Assembly: GCA_020439745.1 (NCBI GenBank)
Contig: JAGQSC010000003.1
Location: forward strand, 62,001 to 126,000
Origin: Acidobacteriota bacterium
GTDB taxonomy: Bacteria; Acidobacteriota; Holophagae; Acanthopleuribacterales; Acanthopleuribacteraceae
DNA length: 64,000 nucleotides
Reading direction: 5' to 3'
The notes under the pieces were generated by a model. The model saw only the letters and a list, made by a program, of their open reading frames with translations, was not told the origin of the DNA and ran no database searches. This document shows positions 53,201 through 62,341 of the stretch, piece by piece. The position numbers and the translations under genes were made by a program. Each line of letters starts with the position of its first letter. Position 1 is the first letter of the stretch.

Positions 53201-55459
53201 GGACCGTATTCGCTGATTGCTGGTTGTGTCACCGATCTTTTCTACGACGATACCGCAATCACAGGGGGCGTCACTTACTACTACCTGGTCCGAGCCGAAG
53301 ACAACACCAACGGCAACGGCGGACCTTGTAACTCTGGCAACGAAGACACCAACACCAATGAAATGTCTGGTGTGTTCCTGGTCGCAAGCACCATTACGGT
53401 GTTTCAAGATACCTTTGACGCCGCACCATTCCCGGCTGACCTCATGAATTTCGGTTTTTCGTTTGGAAACCCCTATACAACCGGTGGCTGTGCAGGCGCA
53501 ACCATGGCAGACGACTGGTACGAACCGGAAACCGGATTCTGTTCGGGCAACGCGATGGCGTCCAACGACGGCGCTGGCAACCCCGGTTATTCAGACCCGA
53601 ATAATGGTGCCGCCATCCTAGGTAACCCACCAAGCGGCGGCCCCCCCTTCACCGATGGCGGTATCGTACTTCCCGCTGGAGCCACGAGTATCACGTTGAC
53701 CTTCGATCACGACTATGACTTTGAGAGTACTAACTGGGACGGCGGTCGCGTGATGATCTGTGATAACAATTGGCCCACTTTCACCGCCATCACACCCGTA
53801 GGCGGATACCCGGGCTTCACTCGCAACACGACTACCTATTGCCATCCTTGGCCCAATCAACCGGCCTACATTGCCGATTCAGGTGGCTGTGTTTCTGCTG
53901 AATTCGACCTGACCGCCTATGCGGGTCAACGGGTGTGGATCGCTTGGAACCACGGCGCAGATAACTTCAGTACTGGAGACGACGGCTGGATCATTGACAA
54001 CATTCTCATAGAGGCTAACGTTGCAGGCGCCTGTAATGCTGCACCCAACCCGGTTTCGTTCTTTACGGCCACCTCCACGTCTACCCAAAATGTACTCGAG
54101 TGGCAGAACCCCTTGGGTGCCTACGGATCCACCATGATCCGTTTCAGCACGGCTGGATTCCCAGCCTCGCCATCAGACGGCACACTGCTCGTGGACCAAA
54201 ACGACGGGATGGGTATGAAAGGCACGACAGTGCATTCCAGCTTAACCAACGACACCACGGTCTACTACACGGCCTTTGTGAACGATGGGTCTGGCAATTT
54301 TTCTGCAGCACGTACTGTTTCGGGAAGACCCCAGTTAACCTCAGGCGCATTGGCCTGGATCTACAACACCGGAGCCACTGCCATGGCACCACCCGGAATT
54401 GGCTCCGTTTACGGTGTCTCCAACGACCGTAATTTCCATTCTATGGCGACTGGCGGTGCGGGGGCAGGCCAATGGCCGGCAACCTGGACACCTATGGCCA
54501 TGAACGCGCCCGCTCAATCGCGTCCGCCCATTGTACCTTTGGCGATAGCCGGCCAGAAGACGGCGTTCCTGGGTAGTTTGGATGGTTACGCCTATGCGGT
54601 GAATGCCGATACAGGCGCACAAATATGGGCCAGTTCGGCACAGCTGGGCGATATGGTGATTGCGGCACCTGCCGGCATCTTCGCAGCCTTCGGAGCAACT
54701 GTCGACCTGGTTATGGTCGGTACTCGAAACCTGACCAACCCGAACGTCTTCTACGGCTTGAATGCCGCCACAGGCATGGTGGCATGGAGCTTTGACAATG
54801 GGGGCGGAGCCAGTGCTCTGGGAATCATGAGTGGCACACCGACCGTCAACTACAGCAGTAATCGCGTCTACTTCACCAGCCGCGCTCGATCGGGTGGCAG
54901 TAATCACACGGTATGGTGCCTAAGCGTGACACAGGGCAGTGCGGCACTCTTGTGGAGTGCGCCCATTGGGGATGTGGACACAAGCCCTGTACTTGTTGGC
55001 AATCGTTTGTACGTGACCAACTTGGGTGGTCAGGTCCATGCGCTCAATGCCGACACCGGTGCACCAGAGTGGCCCATTCCATTCAATACGGGCGATGGGG
55101 CCGTCAAAATTGCTGTATCACCGGATTTCACGGCACCTGACTTGATCTTCTCTACCAACTCCACAGTCTGGTCTATTGACGCCACCGGGATGACTCCCAC
55201 GATTAATTGGACCGTCAATACAATCCCCAACCCCTCAGCACCCCTGGTCAACCTTTCGGGTAACCATGTGTGGGTTGGATCAGGAAACGGTAATCTCTAC
55301 CAGCTAGACAAAGACACCGGTGGCGGTATCCTCTCGCTTCAAATAGGCGATGGGTCTGCGGCCGTAGGCAGTCCTGCATTTTCAAACGGTGACAACCTGA
55401 TCTTCGTAGGTACGGAATCAGGGGCCGTTCACGCCATTGCCATCCCCTTGGGGCCATAA
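50270..55459 (+). CDS. secreted subtilisin-like (S8) protease with FN3 and PQQ-like propeller domains
   Basis: A 1729-residue exoprotease. GAGGGAA precedes ATG 50270, which begins a signal peptide (MARFLVASWIGLTIWA). A propeptide-like region (20-255) precedes the S8 domain (about 260-690) with the catalytic triad D286 (AADTGLS), H333 (GHGTHTSG) and S596 (GGTSMANP), and oxyanion N442 (SAGNSG). A P-domain-like beta region (about 700-835) follows (TLVWTDPYAATGGGTKLVNNLDLEV, cited as LVNNLDLEV). Two FN3 modules come next (about 845-1040; YNVYRSTTMGGPY and YNIYRSTTMGGPY), then a jelly-roll-like module (1050-1270) and a PQQ/BamB-like propeller (about 1380-1729; FLGSLDGYAYAVNADTG, VGSGNGNLYQLDKDTG). 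It probably degrades extracellular protein. A small secreted gene follows in the same transcript. Confidence 0.92.
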   Translation: MARFLVASWIGLTIWAQDPQKTVVMPDDWKGEAPFALRFQQVAGDHVIDLAAYRFATDGLVRTENDGTRSFLAPDLTSFEPTLIREPFGDRDLELFVVQANSAEDQAQLRKRLEQSGIAIREYVPHLAYLVELSPTMYQSITAWDTVHWMGFLQPAWRVSPKLEFLASEDDSLRLQYTAMFHRSLAFDDLFKLAKQYGFEIENLADRGRDWKVLLYGQTASSLRLAREPSLLWLEYRAPYEWHNNVARTSQNVTTGRGASSGPIMDVEDVWARGIRGEGQIASAADTGLSTGNLGTLHWDYGQQGVATNPMRVIAGYALGRATWDDPNPNGGHGTHTSGSIVGNGIRSGSTPNTNTFPSTCFAGNAPKAQFVFQSIMDGSGNLGGLPADLNTLFQQTYNDGARVHSNSWGAPVAGQYTADSQDVDQFTWANKDMVITFSAGNSGVDGRASGMFGCSNNGDPIDGVIDDDSIGAPGTAKNCITVGATENYRPTYVYEYPQGDCTGTATVQTSWGWFNGCSFSVNPINTDLLADNANGMGAFSSRGPTDDLRFKPDVSAPGIAIVSTRTNQNQQYEQWGICPVPVAQRPYYLSQGGTSMANPLTAGAAVLVRQYYADGWHANNSAVTNGSAVGGDAFSPSSALVKATLINGAWDMRPGQYGGGGTTELPPGWDSPNNLPNNAMGYGRVDVESSLFPGSGFGHDAAREMAVHDVSTGLMTGQVNSHDVTIASNGDPLIITLVWTDPYAATGGGTKLVNNLDLEVFAPGGTRYYPNRVNYTGGSTDTRNNVEQVYVTSPTPGTWSIDVRGTSVPGNAVPGSNAQPYALVISGVLGSPCTAPSAPTGLNATASAPNTIALTWNAVASDSYNVYRSTTMGGPYGLLASGLVTNSYNDTTVSDGTTYYYVVTALNNPNCESAISNEDSAIAFGDCTSDPTFAGLQSVTPFPNGGACGLKLTWNEATANCGTGVVYNIYRSTTMGGPYSLIAGCVTDLFYDDTAITGGVTYYYLVRAEDNTNGNGGPCNSGNEDTNTNEMSGVFLVASTITVFQDTFDAAPFPADLMNFGFSFGNPYTTGGCAGATMADDWYEPETGFCSGNAMASNDGAGNPGYSDPNNGAAILGNPPSGGPPFTDGGIVLPAGATSITLTFDHDYDFESTNWDGGRVMICDNNWPTFTAITPVGGYPGFTRNTTTYCHPWPNQPAYIADSGGCVSAEFDLTAYAGQRVWIAWNHGADNFSTGDDGWIIDNILIEANVAGACNAAPNPVSFFTATSTSTQNVLEWQNPLGAYGSTMIRFSTAGFPASPSDGTLLVDQNDGMGMKGTTVHSSLTNDTTVYYTAFVNDGSGNFSAARTVSGRPQLTSGALAWIYNTGATAMAPPGIGSVYGVSNDRNFHSMATGGAGAGQWPATWTPMAMNAPAQSRPPIVPLAIAGQKTAFLGSLDGYAYAVNADTGAQIWASSAQLGDMVIAAPAGIFAAFGATVDLVMVGTRNLTNPNVFYGLNAATGMVAWSFDNGGGASALGIMSGTPTVNYSSNRVYFTSRARSGGSNHTVWCLSVTQGSAALLWSAPIGDVDTSPVLVGNRLYVTNLGGQVHALNADTGAPEWPIPFNTGDGAVKIAVSPDFTAPDLIFSTNSTVWSIDATGMTPTINWTVNTIPNPSAPLVNLSGNHVWVGSGNGNLYQLDKDTGGGILSLQIGDGSAAVGSPAFSNGDNLIFVGTESGAVHAIAIPLGP

Positions 55460-55470
55460 AGGAGCAGACA

Positions 55471-55974
55471 GTGAAATTGACGTTAGGTGCACTTATTGCG
55501 GTAACGGCCCTCGCGGGTTGGGCCCAAACAGGTCCGTGCGCGGAGATCATGCTCAGCGCGCAACCGGAACCCCCGATTCGCATCAGCCAAAAGCCTATTT
55601 CAGCTACCAGTGATGAGAATTTCTACGTCCACGTCATCTTCTCCAACACGATGACCGGCGATCACGTGGTTAATGTGAAGCTCACAACGCCAGGAGGGTT
55701 TCTGTACCAGCAGGTCGATGTACCCATCACATTGAACACAGTGCGAGGACCTGCCACTCGATCAGTGCCCGGATATCCAAGGCCATTAACAGTGGTGCAA
55801 GTAGACCAGAACAGATCACCTCGCCCCAACACCGGCGTCATCAGCATTGCCATACCCTTGGCCGGTACCACCATCACGCAAAACGCCTTGTTCGGGAAGT
55901 GGTCCGTGGATGTGGACCTTGATTTCGAGCCCAAGACCTGCACCGGCGCTGTTGTGTTTGAAATAGAGCCTTGA
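55471..55974 (+). CDS. small secreted protein downstream of the subtilase
   Basis: A 167-residue exported protein of unknown function. GTG 55471 has GGAG seven bases upstream and gives a signal peptide (MKLTLGALIAVTALAGWAQ). The mature part has a beta-sandwich pattern (ENFYVHVIFSNTMTGDHVVNVKLTTPGG, cited as HVVNVKLTTPGG; GKWSVDVDLDFEP near the end) and two cysteines far apart (near 23 and 157) that could form a disulfide. It lies 11 bases after the protease gene and may be its partner or inhibitor, which is inference from position only. Confidence 0.68.
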   Translation: MKLTLGALIAVTALAGWAQTGPCAEIMLSAQPEPPIRISQKPISATSDENFYVHVIFSNTMTGDHVVNVKLTTPGGFLYQQVDVPITLNTVRGPATRSVPGYPRPLTVVQVDQNRSPRPNTGVISIAIPLAGTTITQNALFGKWSVDVDLDFEPKTCTGAVVFEIEP

Positions 55975-56477
55975 GCGAGCTTTATTATCTCGCTTTCGGA
56001 TCTAACCTGTTGCAAAAAAGGCTGACCAACCGAATACAATCGGCACAATTCCAACGCACCCATTTGTTGAAGGGCTACCAATTGCGTTTCCACAAACGGA
56101 GTCCAGATGGCAGTGCCAAGGCCGACGCTTACTTTACGAGTTCGCCAAATCACGAATTGTGGTGCGCACTTTATCGAATTCACGCACAAGACAAGCCTGA
56201 GCTGGATGCCATAGAAGGTGTGGGTGACGGCTACGAGATACGTAAAACGGCCATCGATGAAGGAATCGCTTTTTTCTACGTGGCTCAGTCTTCACACATT
56301 GAGCCGTCACTGAAACCTTATTGTTGGTATCACGCATATGTTTTAGAGGGAGCACGACAACGACAGCTTCCTCATCACTACATTCAATCCATAACCGATG
56401 TAGAGGTCTGGGAAGATCAACATGTTGAACGACACGCTCGGAACTGGAATCTATTAGGAACCACATGCCAGCGTTAA
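55971..56477 (+). CDS. gamma-glutamylcyclotransferase-like protein
   Basis: A 168-residue cytoplasmic protein with the GGCT-like fold. The family motif YLAFGSNLL is at the start (usual form YGSNL), and the catalytic glutamate is likely in LDAIEGVGDGYEI. Related enzymes cyclise gamma-glutamyl amines or dipeptides to 5-oxoproline. Translation probably starts at TTG 55971, overlapping the upstream stop as TTGA, and the end overlaps the next membrane protein by 13 bases. The substrate is not predictable. Confidence 0.82.
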   Translation: MSELYYLAFGSNLLQKRLTNRIQSAQFQRTHLLKGYQLRFHKRSPDGSAKADAYFTSSPNHELWCALYRIHAQDKPELDAIEGVGDGYEIRKTAIDEGIAFFYVAQSSHIEPSLKPYCWYHAYVLEGARQRQLPHHYIQSITDVEVWEDQHVERHARNWNLLGTTCQR

Positions 56478-56998
56478 CGCCTGAAATCATGATTGCCGTT
56501 GTATCTTTGGCCCTGTTGTTTTTTGGCCGTCAACTTTTCCCGCTGTTCGTGGGTGCCGTAGGATTCGCATTTGCTCATATGGTGTCACGTCAACTGCTCA
56601 CGCAGCTGGACGCCGATACGGCATTGATTATTTCCGTTCTTTTAGGCGTGTTTGGTTTCATCTTGGCGATTCAGGTCCAAAAACTGGCTATTGCCGTCAG
56701 CGGATTCCTTGCGGGCGGTTTTTTGGCGTACCACGCATGTGCGATTTTCACAGATCCCAATCAGCCAATGGTATGGGTCATCGTCATTGTCGCCGGTATT
56801 TTGGGTACGTTGGCCATGGCCCTCATGTTCACGACACTTGTGGCCGCCGCCACTTCGGCGGTAGCAGCGATCTCGCTTGCTTCGCTGGTGCCTGCAGACG
56901 GCCTATGGCAGTTGGTTATCTTTGCCGTCCTTTGGATCTTTGGCATGTCGTTTCAGCTCAAACGCCGATCATCAAAACCCAAGCTGGAACGCGCCTAG
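56465..56998 (+). CDS. polytopic membrane protein (DUF4203/TMEM198-like)
   Basis: A 177-residue inner-membrane protein with about six hydrophobic helices (near 8-25, 28-45, 52-70, 73-92, 102-120, 125-165). Glycine-rich helix pairs (LFVGAVGFAFAHM, VSGFLAGGFLAYH) recall small-channel or DUF4203-type proteins. ATG 56465 lies inside the end of the preceding gene. The stop overlaps the converging rsmG stop by four bases. The function is unknown. Confidence 0.72.
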   Translation: MPALTPEIMIAVVSLALLFFGRQLFPLFVGAVGFAFAHMVSRQLLTQLDADTALIISVLLGVFGFILAIQVQKLAIAVSGFLAGGFLAYHACAIFTDPNQPMVWVIVIVAGILGTLAMALMFTTLVAAATSAVAAISLASLVPADGLWQLVIFAVLWIFGMSFQLKRRSSKPKLERA

Positions 56999-57624
56999 TT
57001 TATGCACACCAGGTGCCGCTCGGCGCCATTGAGGTGGGAATCCAACGGAACCACTTTGACCTTGGCCCCACGAAGCAACGGCTGTGCGTTTGCTAATTCC
57101 TCGTCTATTCGTGCGCGCCGAGCCTTGAATAGCAGGTAGGATCCCCCATTTTGCAAATAGCTCCGAGTCATCAGTAGCGTCTCACCAATGGGCTTGAACG
57201 CGCGGCTAACGACCAATTCCACTGCATGATCCAGTCCGCTATCTTCCACTTTTGCATGCAGCTTCAGATTGGGCACAAGGTCGGTCAGCCCCATCAAGTA
57301 GCGACGCTTCAGGACACTCTTCTCGTAAAGATGAAACCTTGTTTTGGCACGGCAAATGGCCAAGGGGACAGCAGGAAAACCACCGCCAGTACCCAGATCG
57401 GCAATGCAGGTCACGTCCGGTACATGAGGTAACCCAAGCAGAGAGTCAATCAGGTGATCGACAACCAGTGTCGGCGCGTCCATTTTTCTGCTGAATAGGT
57501 TGATCTGCCGATTCTCTTGCCATAATCGGTCCAGGAACTGCGCGAGCTGCATCAAGCATCTTGAATCCACACCCAAATGGAGTAGCTCAGCTCGATATTC
57601 TTCCATCAAATCGGCAAACATCAC
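56995..57624 (-). CDS. rsmG: 16S rRNA (guanine527-N7)-methyltransferase RsmG
   Basis: A 209-residue SAM-dependent methyltransferase. The signatures NLFSRK (family NLTAI/NLTS position), VVDHLIDSLLGL, DLGTGGGFPAVPLAICRAKTRFHLYEKSVLKRRYL (key parts DLGTGGGFPAVPLAI and KSVLKRRYL) and VVSRAFKP are present. It modifies G527 near the ribosomal decoding site; loss gives low-level streptomycin resistance in other bacteria. It is not beside mnmG here. The start could be either of two adjacent ATG codons at 57624 and 57621. Confidence 0.92.
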   Translation of the reverse strand: MMFADLMEEYRAELLHLGVDSRCLMQLAQFLDRLWQENRQINLFSRKMDAPTLVVDHLIDSLLGLPHVPDVTCIADLGTGGGFPAVPLAICRAKTRFHLYEKSVLKRRYLMGLTDLVPNLKLHAKVEDSGLDHAVELVVSRAFKPIGETLLMTRSYLQNGGSYLLFKARRARIDEELANAQPLLRGAKVKVVPLDSHLNGAERHLVCIN

Positions 57625-57661
57625 GTCTCACCTCAGCGCCACATCTTAACGGATTTCGGAC

Positions 57662-57691
57662 TTGAGCGAACAGCCAACCATCACCTATGCT
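57662..57691 (+). promoter_or_regulatory. candidate promoter for the purine permease gene
   Basis: TTGAGC (57662-57667) and TATGCT (57686-57691) are 18 bases apart. The ATG at 57700 is only nine bases beyond the -10 and has no ribosome site, so the transcript could be leaderless. No purine riboswitch was seen. Confidence 0.42.
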
Positions 57692-57699
57692 TTGGGTTC

Positions 57700-59031
57700 A
57701 TGAACATGATACGACGGTATTTTGCATTGGAAGACCACAAGACCGGGGTTTGGACGGAGGTCCGTGCCGGCGTCACAACATTCTTGACCATGTCGTACAT
57801 TCTCTTCGTAAATCCTCAGATCCTGAGTAAAGCCATCGATGTACCCAACGCCGTTGAAGTGCTTCTGGTCGTCACGGCCTTGGCATCGGCTGTGGGCACG
57901 ATGATCATGGGTCTTTATGCTCGATTGCCGTTTGCACTCGCGCCCGGAATGGGGCTCAATGCCTACTTTGCCTACACCGTTGTTTTGGGACAGGGCATCC
58001 CCTGGCCAGTCGCGTTGGGTGCGGTGTTCATCAGCGGTTGCGTGTTCCTGGTTATTAGTGTTTCTGGTATTCGTGCAGCTATTGTGGCGGTCATTCCAAG
58101 CCACCTGAAGTGTGCCATTGCGGCAGGCATCGGTATCTTCCTGGCACTAATCGGCCTTCAGCACGGTGGATTCGTGGTTGACCATCCCGCAACACTGATA
58201 TCAGTAGGTGACATGTCCGCACCGGGCCCCTTGCTGGCTCTTGCAGGACTGGCACTGACAGCCCTACTCTTGATGTATCGCGTTCCTGGTGCCGTCATTG
58301 TGGGTATAGCCGCCGTGTCACTGGTGGCAATCTTAAGCAATGCCCCTGTCTTCAACGGGACTGCATTTTCTGGATTTTCCAAGCCATTCTTTAGCTTGCC
58401 TGCCAATAGCGATGCAACCTGGATGGCACTAGACATCACTGCTGCATTGAGTTTGGGCATTGGCGCCATTGTATTTGTCTTTCTTTTTGTGGATTTTTTC
58501 GATACAGCTGGCACGTTGATTGGCCTTTCTCACAAAATCCCACAGCACATCTCGCCCTTAGCCATGAATAGAGCATTTACTGCTGATGCCTTGGCGACGA
58601 TGTTCGGATCGCTTTTGGGGACCTCGACCACCACCAGCTACATTGAATCTGCGGCGGGTGTTGAAGAAGGTGGGCGAAGCGGATTGACCGCCGTCGTCAC
58701 AGCTCTTTGCTTCCTCTTAGCCGTTGGCGCATGGCCCTTGGCAGCAGCCGTACCTACCGTAGCAACTGCACCCGCCCTGATCATCGTGGGTTGGCTTATG
58801 AGCAGTGTCATGAACAAGATTGATTGGCATGATATTCGAACTGGATTACCGGCATTCGTGACCATGCTCGGAATTCCGCTCACCTTTTCCATAGCCCAGG
58901 GCATTTCCTTTGGCATCCTGGCAGAATGCGGCCTGTGCCTTTTTGGCGGTCGACCAAAAGCCGCGCACCCGTTGCTTTATGCCATTGCCGTAGTACTGCT
59001 GCTCCGTGTCTTTTTTCTAGCAAGCGGCTGA
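57700..59031 (+). CDS. NCS2/AzgA-type purine permease
   Basis: A 443-residue inner-membrane transporter with about 12-14 helices. The AzgA/PbuG-type motifs are FALEDHKTGVWTEVRAGVTTFLTMSYILFVNP (key part GVTTFLTMSYILFVNP), LAPGMGLNAYFAYTVV, AGIGIFLALIGLQ, FLFVDFFDTAGTLIGLS and SLLGTSTTTSYIESAAGVEEGGRSGLTAVV (key part GTSTTTSYIESAAG). Members take up adenine, guanine or hypoxanthine with protons. No purine genes are adjacent. Confidence 0.93.
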   Translation: MNMIRRYFALEDHKTGVWTEVRAGVTTFLTMSYILFVNPQILSKAIDVPNAVEVLLVVTALASAVGTMIMGLYARLPFALAPGMGLNAYFAYTVVLGQGIPWPVALGAVFISGCVFLVISVSGIRAAIVAVIPSHLKCAIAAGIGIFLALIGLQHGGFVVDHPATLISVGDMSAPGPLLALAGLALTALLLMYRVPGAVIVGIAAVSLVAILSNAPVFNGTAFSGFSKPFFSLPANSDATWMALDITAALSLGIGAIVFVFLFVDFFDTAGTLIGLSHKIPQHISPLAMNRAFTADALATMFGSLLGTSTTTSYIESAAGVEEGGRSGLTAVVTALCFLLAVGAWPLAAAVPTVATAPALIIVGWLMSSVMNKIDWHDIRTGLPAFVTMLGIPLTFSIAQGISFGILAECGLCLFGGRPKAAHPLLYAIAVVLLLRVFFLASG

Positions 59032-59108
59032 CGAAGCAAGATTGGATACGTATACTTAAGAGTGTGGTACATGAGAGGGGCAGCGCATGTACTCAGGGGG
59101 AACAAACC

Positions 59109-59510
59109 GTGAAACTGGCAGACAATATTCCCGTGGCATTTGTCGAATTCAAAAAGACGCCACAAGACACAATACGATCGGTCGTATCCGGCGAATTTTT
59201 CGTGGCGCAATCAGGACGCGCCTGGCGGCCACCTACCGACGTCTATGAAACCGAAACCAACCTTGTGGTACGAGTGGAAATACCCGGTGTCTTTGAAGAC
59301 GCCTTCTCGGTGACCTTCCATAAGAACCACTTGAGAATCACGGGATCACGCACGGATTGCGTCCCCAAACGCACAGTCCACCAAATGGAAATCAACAACG
59401 GTCCCTTCGCTACAGATGTGTACATCGGCATTCCGGTAGCAAGGGACCAAATCCAAGCCCAGTACAAAGACGGCTTTTTGGTCGTCACGTTGCCTAAGAG
59501 CGAACAATAG
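59109..59510 (+). CDS. small heat-shock protein (Hsp20/alpha-crystallin)
   Basis: A 133-residue holdase chaperone. The alpha-crystallin domain is clear: WRPPTDVYETETNLVVRVEIPGV (key part PPTDVYETETNLVVRVEIPG), LRITGSR, and DGFLVVTLPKSE at the end. The GTG at 59109 is preceded by GGGGGAA and yields a normal N-terminal arm; the reading frame upstream overlaps the permease gene and is unlikely. It ends 15 bases before lon, so chaperone and protease are probably induced together. Confidence 0.88.
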   Translation: MKLADNIPVAFVEFKKTPQDTIRSVVSGEFFVAQSGRAWRPPTDVYETETNLVVRVEIPGVFEDAFSVTFHKNHLRITGSRTDCVPKRTVHQMEINNGPFATDVYIGIPVARDQIQAQYKDGFLVVTLPKSEQ

Positions 59511-59525
59511 TGGAGTTCCATAAGC

Positions 59526-61970
59526 ATGGTTGATATTAATCTTGAAAAGAATCCTGAGGAGGATGGCAGCCACACCACTCAGGTGATGGACGATCTGCCC
59601 ATTTTGCCATTGCGCAATGTGGTGGTTTACCCGCACATGGTGGTTCCGATCACCGTCGGTCAACCACGTTCGCTGAGACTGGTCGACAGCGCGGCCATTG
59701 GAGAACGGATGCTAGGCCTGGTCACCATGAAGGACCCAAATATTGATGAACCAGGGCCAGACCTGCTTTACGAAATAGGCACATGGGCGCGCATCATCAA
59801 ATTGATCAAAGCTCCAGACGGAACGGTCCGAATGATCGTTCAGGGGGTCGAGCGTATCAAAGTTCAAAAATGGACCGCAGAGGAGCCGTTCCTTCGCGCC
59901 CGAGTAGAAACCATGCCCGACCATATGCCTGCATCGGATGATAATCAGGCCGAAGCCATGCGTCGCCATGTCTTGGAATTATTCGGACGATTGGCAGCGT
60001 CAAGTTCACGTATCCCGACGGAAGTGGCCAACGCGGCCATACAGTCCGAGGATCTTCGTCATTTTGTCTATCTTGTGGCTTCAAGCGTCCAGCTTGAACT
60101 CAATCAGGCACAGGACCTTTTGGAAATCGATGATGTAAAGGAGAAGCTAAGTCAACTTCAACAAATCATGTCCCGCGAAATAGAGGTACTAGAGCTGGGC
60201 AAGAAGATCCAGAGCGACGCGCGTTCGGAAATCGACAAAACACAACGAGAATACCTGCTACGCGAGCAACTAAAAGCCATCAAACGCGAACTCGGCGAAA
60301 GTGACGAGCAGCAAGTTAAGCTGGATGAGTACCGCTCAAAAATCGATCAGCTGGGCATGACAGAAGAAGCCAAACGCGAAGCGTTACGGGAATTAGGTCG
60401 CCTGGAGAAATTGCCAGAGGCCGCAGCTGAATACGGAGTGATTCAAACTTATTTGGACTGGTTGACCTCCTTGCCCTGGTCCAACAAGACCAAAGACACA
60501 CTTGATCTGGCACACGCAAAGCAGGTACTGGACGAAGACCATTTCGACTTGGAAAAGATCAAGGAACGGTTACTTGAGTTTTTGGCAGTTCGTAAACTCA
60601 AGTCGGAACGCGGCAATACATCTCAATCTGAAGACCATATCCGTAAGCAGCGAGAGGGGGTTATTTTGTGTCTGGTGGGCCCACCGGGCGTCGGCAAGAC
60701 CTCGCTGGGTCAATCCATAGCACGAGCGCTGGGCCGCAAGTTCATCCGCATCAGTTTGGGAGGGGTCCGCGACGAGGCGGAGATCCGTGGTCATCGGCGA
60801 ACCTATATCGGTGCCATGCCAGGCAGATTCATACAAACCATTCGCCGGGCTGAAACCAAAAACCCAATCATTATGCTCGACGAGGTGGACAAGCTCTCCC
60901 ATGATTGGCGTGGCGACCCTTCCTCTGCCTTGTTGGAGGTGTTGGACCCAGAACAGAACCGCGAGTTCCGCGACCACTACTTAGACGTGGCGTTTGACCT
61001 TTCCGAGGTTATGTTCATTGCCACAGCCAATGTGGCAGAGACGATACCACAACCGCTATTAGACCGCATGGAAGTGATCCAATTATCCGGATACACCGAT
61101 TATGAGAAGTTACACATCGCAAAGGGTTACCTGATCCCGAGACAGGTGAGTGAGAATGGTTTGCGAACTGAGGAGGTAACTTTTGACGATGAAGCGCTCA
61201 ATCGCATGATCAACGACTATACCCGAGAGGCCGGTGTCCGGAGCTTGGAACGTCAGATTGGTGCCGTTTGCCGTAAAGTAGCTGTTCGCATCGCCAAGGA
61301 CGAGATCAGTCAGGCACAAGTTACGGAGTCGGACGTGACAGAATATTTGGGCAAGCCTCGTTTCTTTGCTGAAGTCGCCGAGCGAACCGCCACACCGGGC
61401 GTTGCAACAGGCTTGGCCTATACGCCAGCGGGTGGGGATATCTTATTCATCGAAGCCACAAGAATGGCCGGCAAGAAGGGATTAACCATCACTGGACAAT
61501 TGGGCGATGTCATGAAGGAGTCGGCCCAGACCGCACTGAGTTATGTTCGCGCTAAAGCCGATCAGTGGGGCATTGATGCGGATTTCTTTGAATCCAGCGA
61601 TATTCATATCCATGTGCCTGCTGGCGCAGTTCCGAAAGACGGACCCAGTGCGGGCGTCACCATTGCCACCGCGCTCACCAGCTTATTGACAGGACGGCCT
61701 GTACGAACTGACGTAGGCATGACCGGTGAAATCACACTCAGAGGAAAGGTCATGCCCGTGGGCGGCATAAAGGAGAAGATTCTCGCGGCTCATCGGGCGG
61801 GACTGAGAACCATTCTATTGCCGCAACGCAATGAAAAGGATTTGGAGGATTTACTCCCCGAGGTCAGGGACGCCATGACCTTCATCCTCGTGCAACATAT
61901 CGATGAAGTAATCGAGGCGGCGCTTGAAAAGACTCAGAGTGCGTCGATCGCTTCTTCCACCGTTTCGTAG
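59526..61970 (+). CDS. lon: ATP-dependent protease Lon
   Basis: An 814-residue AAA+ serine protease. The N-terminal substrate domain (about 22-220; [19 protein letters not shown]) precedes a coiled coil and the AAA+ module with Walker A GPPGVGKT (385-392) and Walker [10 protein letters not shown]. The C-terminal protease domain has S708 in PKDGPSAGV and the partner lysine near 751 in [12 protein letters not shown]. It degrades misfolded and regulatory proteins in the cytoplasm. TGGAG sits before ATG 59526. Its 3' end overlaps the converging STAS gene by 37 bases. Confidence 0.97.
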   Translation: MVDINLEKNPEEDGSHTTQVMDDLPILPLRNVVVYPHMVVPITVGQPRSLRLVDSAAIGERMLGLVTMKDPNIDEPGPDLLYEIGTWARIIKLIKAPDGTVRMIVQGVERIKVQKWTAEEPFLRARVETMPDHMPASDDNQAEAMRRHVLELFGRLAASSSRIPTEVANAAIQSEDLRHFVYLVASSVQLELNQAQDLLEIDDVKEKLSQLQQIMSREIEVLELGKKIQSDARSEIDKTQREYLLREQLKAIKRELGESDEQQVKLDEYRSKIDQLGMTEEAKREALRELGRLEKLPEAAAEYGVIQTYLDWLTSLPWSNKTKDTLDLAHAKQVLDEDHFDLEKIKERLLEFLAVRKLKSERGNTSQSEDHIRKQREGVILCLVGPPGVGKTSLGQSIARALGRKFIRISLGGVRDEAEIRGHRRTYIGAMPGRFIQTIRRAETKNPIIMLDEVDKLSHDWRGDPSSALLEVLDPEQNREFRDHYLDVAFDLSEVMFIATANVAETIPQPLLDRMEVIQLSGYTDYEKLHIAKGYLIPRQVSENGLRTEEVTFDDEALNRMINDYTREAGVRSLERQIGAVCRKVAVRIAKDEISQAQVTESDVTEYLGKPRFFAEVAERTATPGVATGLAYTPAGGDILFIEATRMAGKKGLTITGQLGDVMKESAQTALSYVRAKADQWGIDADFFESSDIHIHVPAGAVPKDGPSAGVTIATALTSLLTGRPVRTDVGMTGEITLRGKVMPVGGIKEKILAAHRAGLRTILLPQRNEKDLEDLLPEVRDAMTFILVQHIDEVIEAALEKTQSASIASSTVS

Positions 61971-62266
61971 GTCTTGATGTAATTCTGTAATCCCGTCAAT
62001 TTGAGCAGCTCATTGATTTTGTGGTTGGTGCGGGCCAGTACCAAACTTCCCTTGATCTCATCAAGGGCGGCATAACCACCGGCCAGTTGACCCATGCCAA
62101 TACTGTCAATGTACTTGACCTTGGTCATGTCTAGAACGATTTTGGTTCGACCTCGACCCACCTGTTCCTCAAACATCTTGGAGAGCTGAATGTCGGAACC
62201 CAGCGTAATCATCCCATCCACCGTTACCACAGTAATGTCATCAATATCGTTCACATCAATATACAT
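61934..62266 (-). CDS. STAS-domain anti-sigma factor antagonist
   Basis: A 110-residue SpoIIAA/RsbV-like protein. The fold runs [20 protein letters not shown], with [24 protein letters not shown] containing the phospho-acceptor serine (DSIGMG), and [19 protein letters not shown]. Such proteins bind an anti-sigma or switch kinase when unphosphorylated. No kinase or phosphatase partner lies beside it. The ATG at 62266 has no strong ribosome site. Confidence 0.88.
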   Translation of the reverse strand: MYIDVNDIDDITVVTVDGMITLGSDIQLSKMFEEQVGRGRTKIVLDMTKVKYIDSIGMGQLAGGYAALDEIKGSLVLARTNHKINELLKLTGLQNYIKTYETVEEAIDAL

Positions 62267-62341
62267 GTCCCACCCACAGAGCTGACTTTGCCGCTCACTT
62301 TACTTGCCGTTGTAGACGCTGTCAACTTTACACACTGCCTT

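Noticed and set aside
57625-57699. Possible purine riboswitch before the purine permease
   Set aside because: The gap is only 75 bases and lacks the three-way-junction loops of known purine aptamers.
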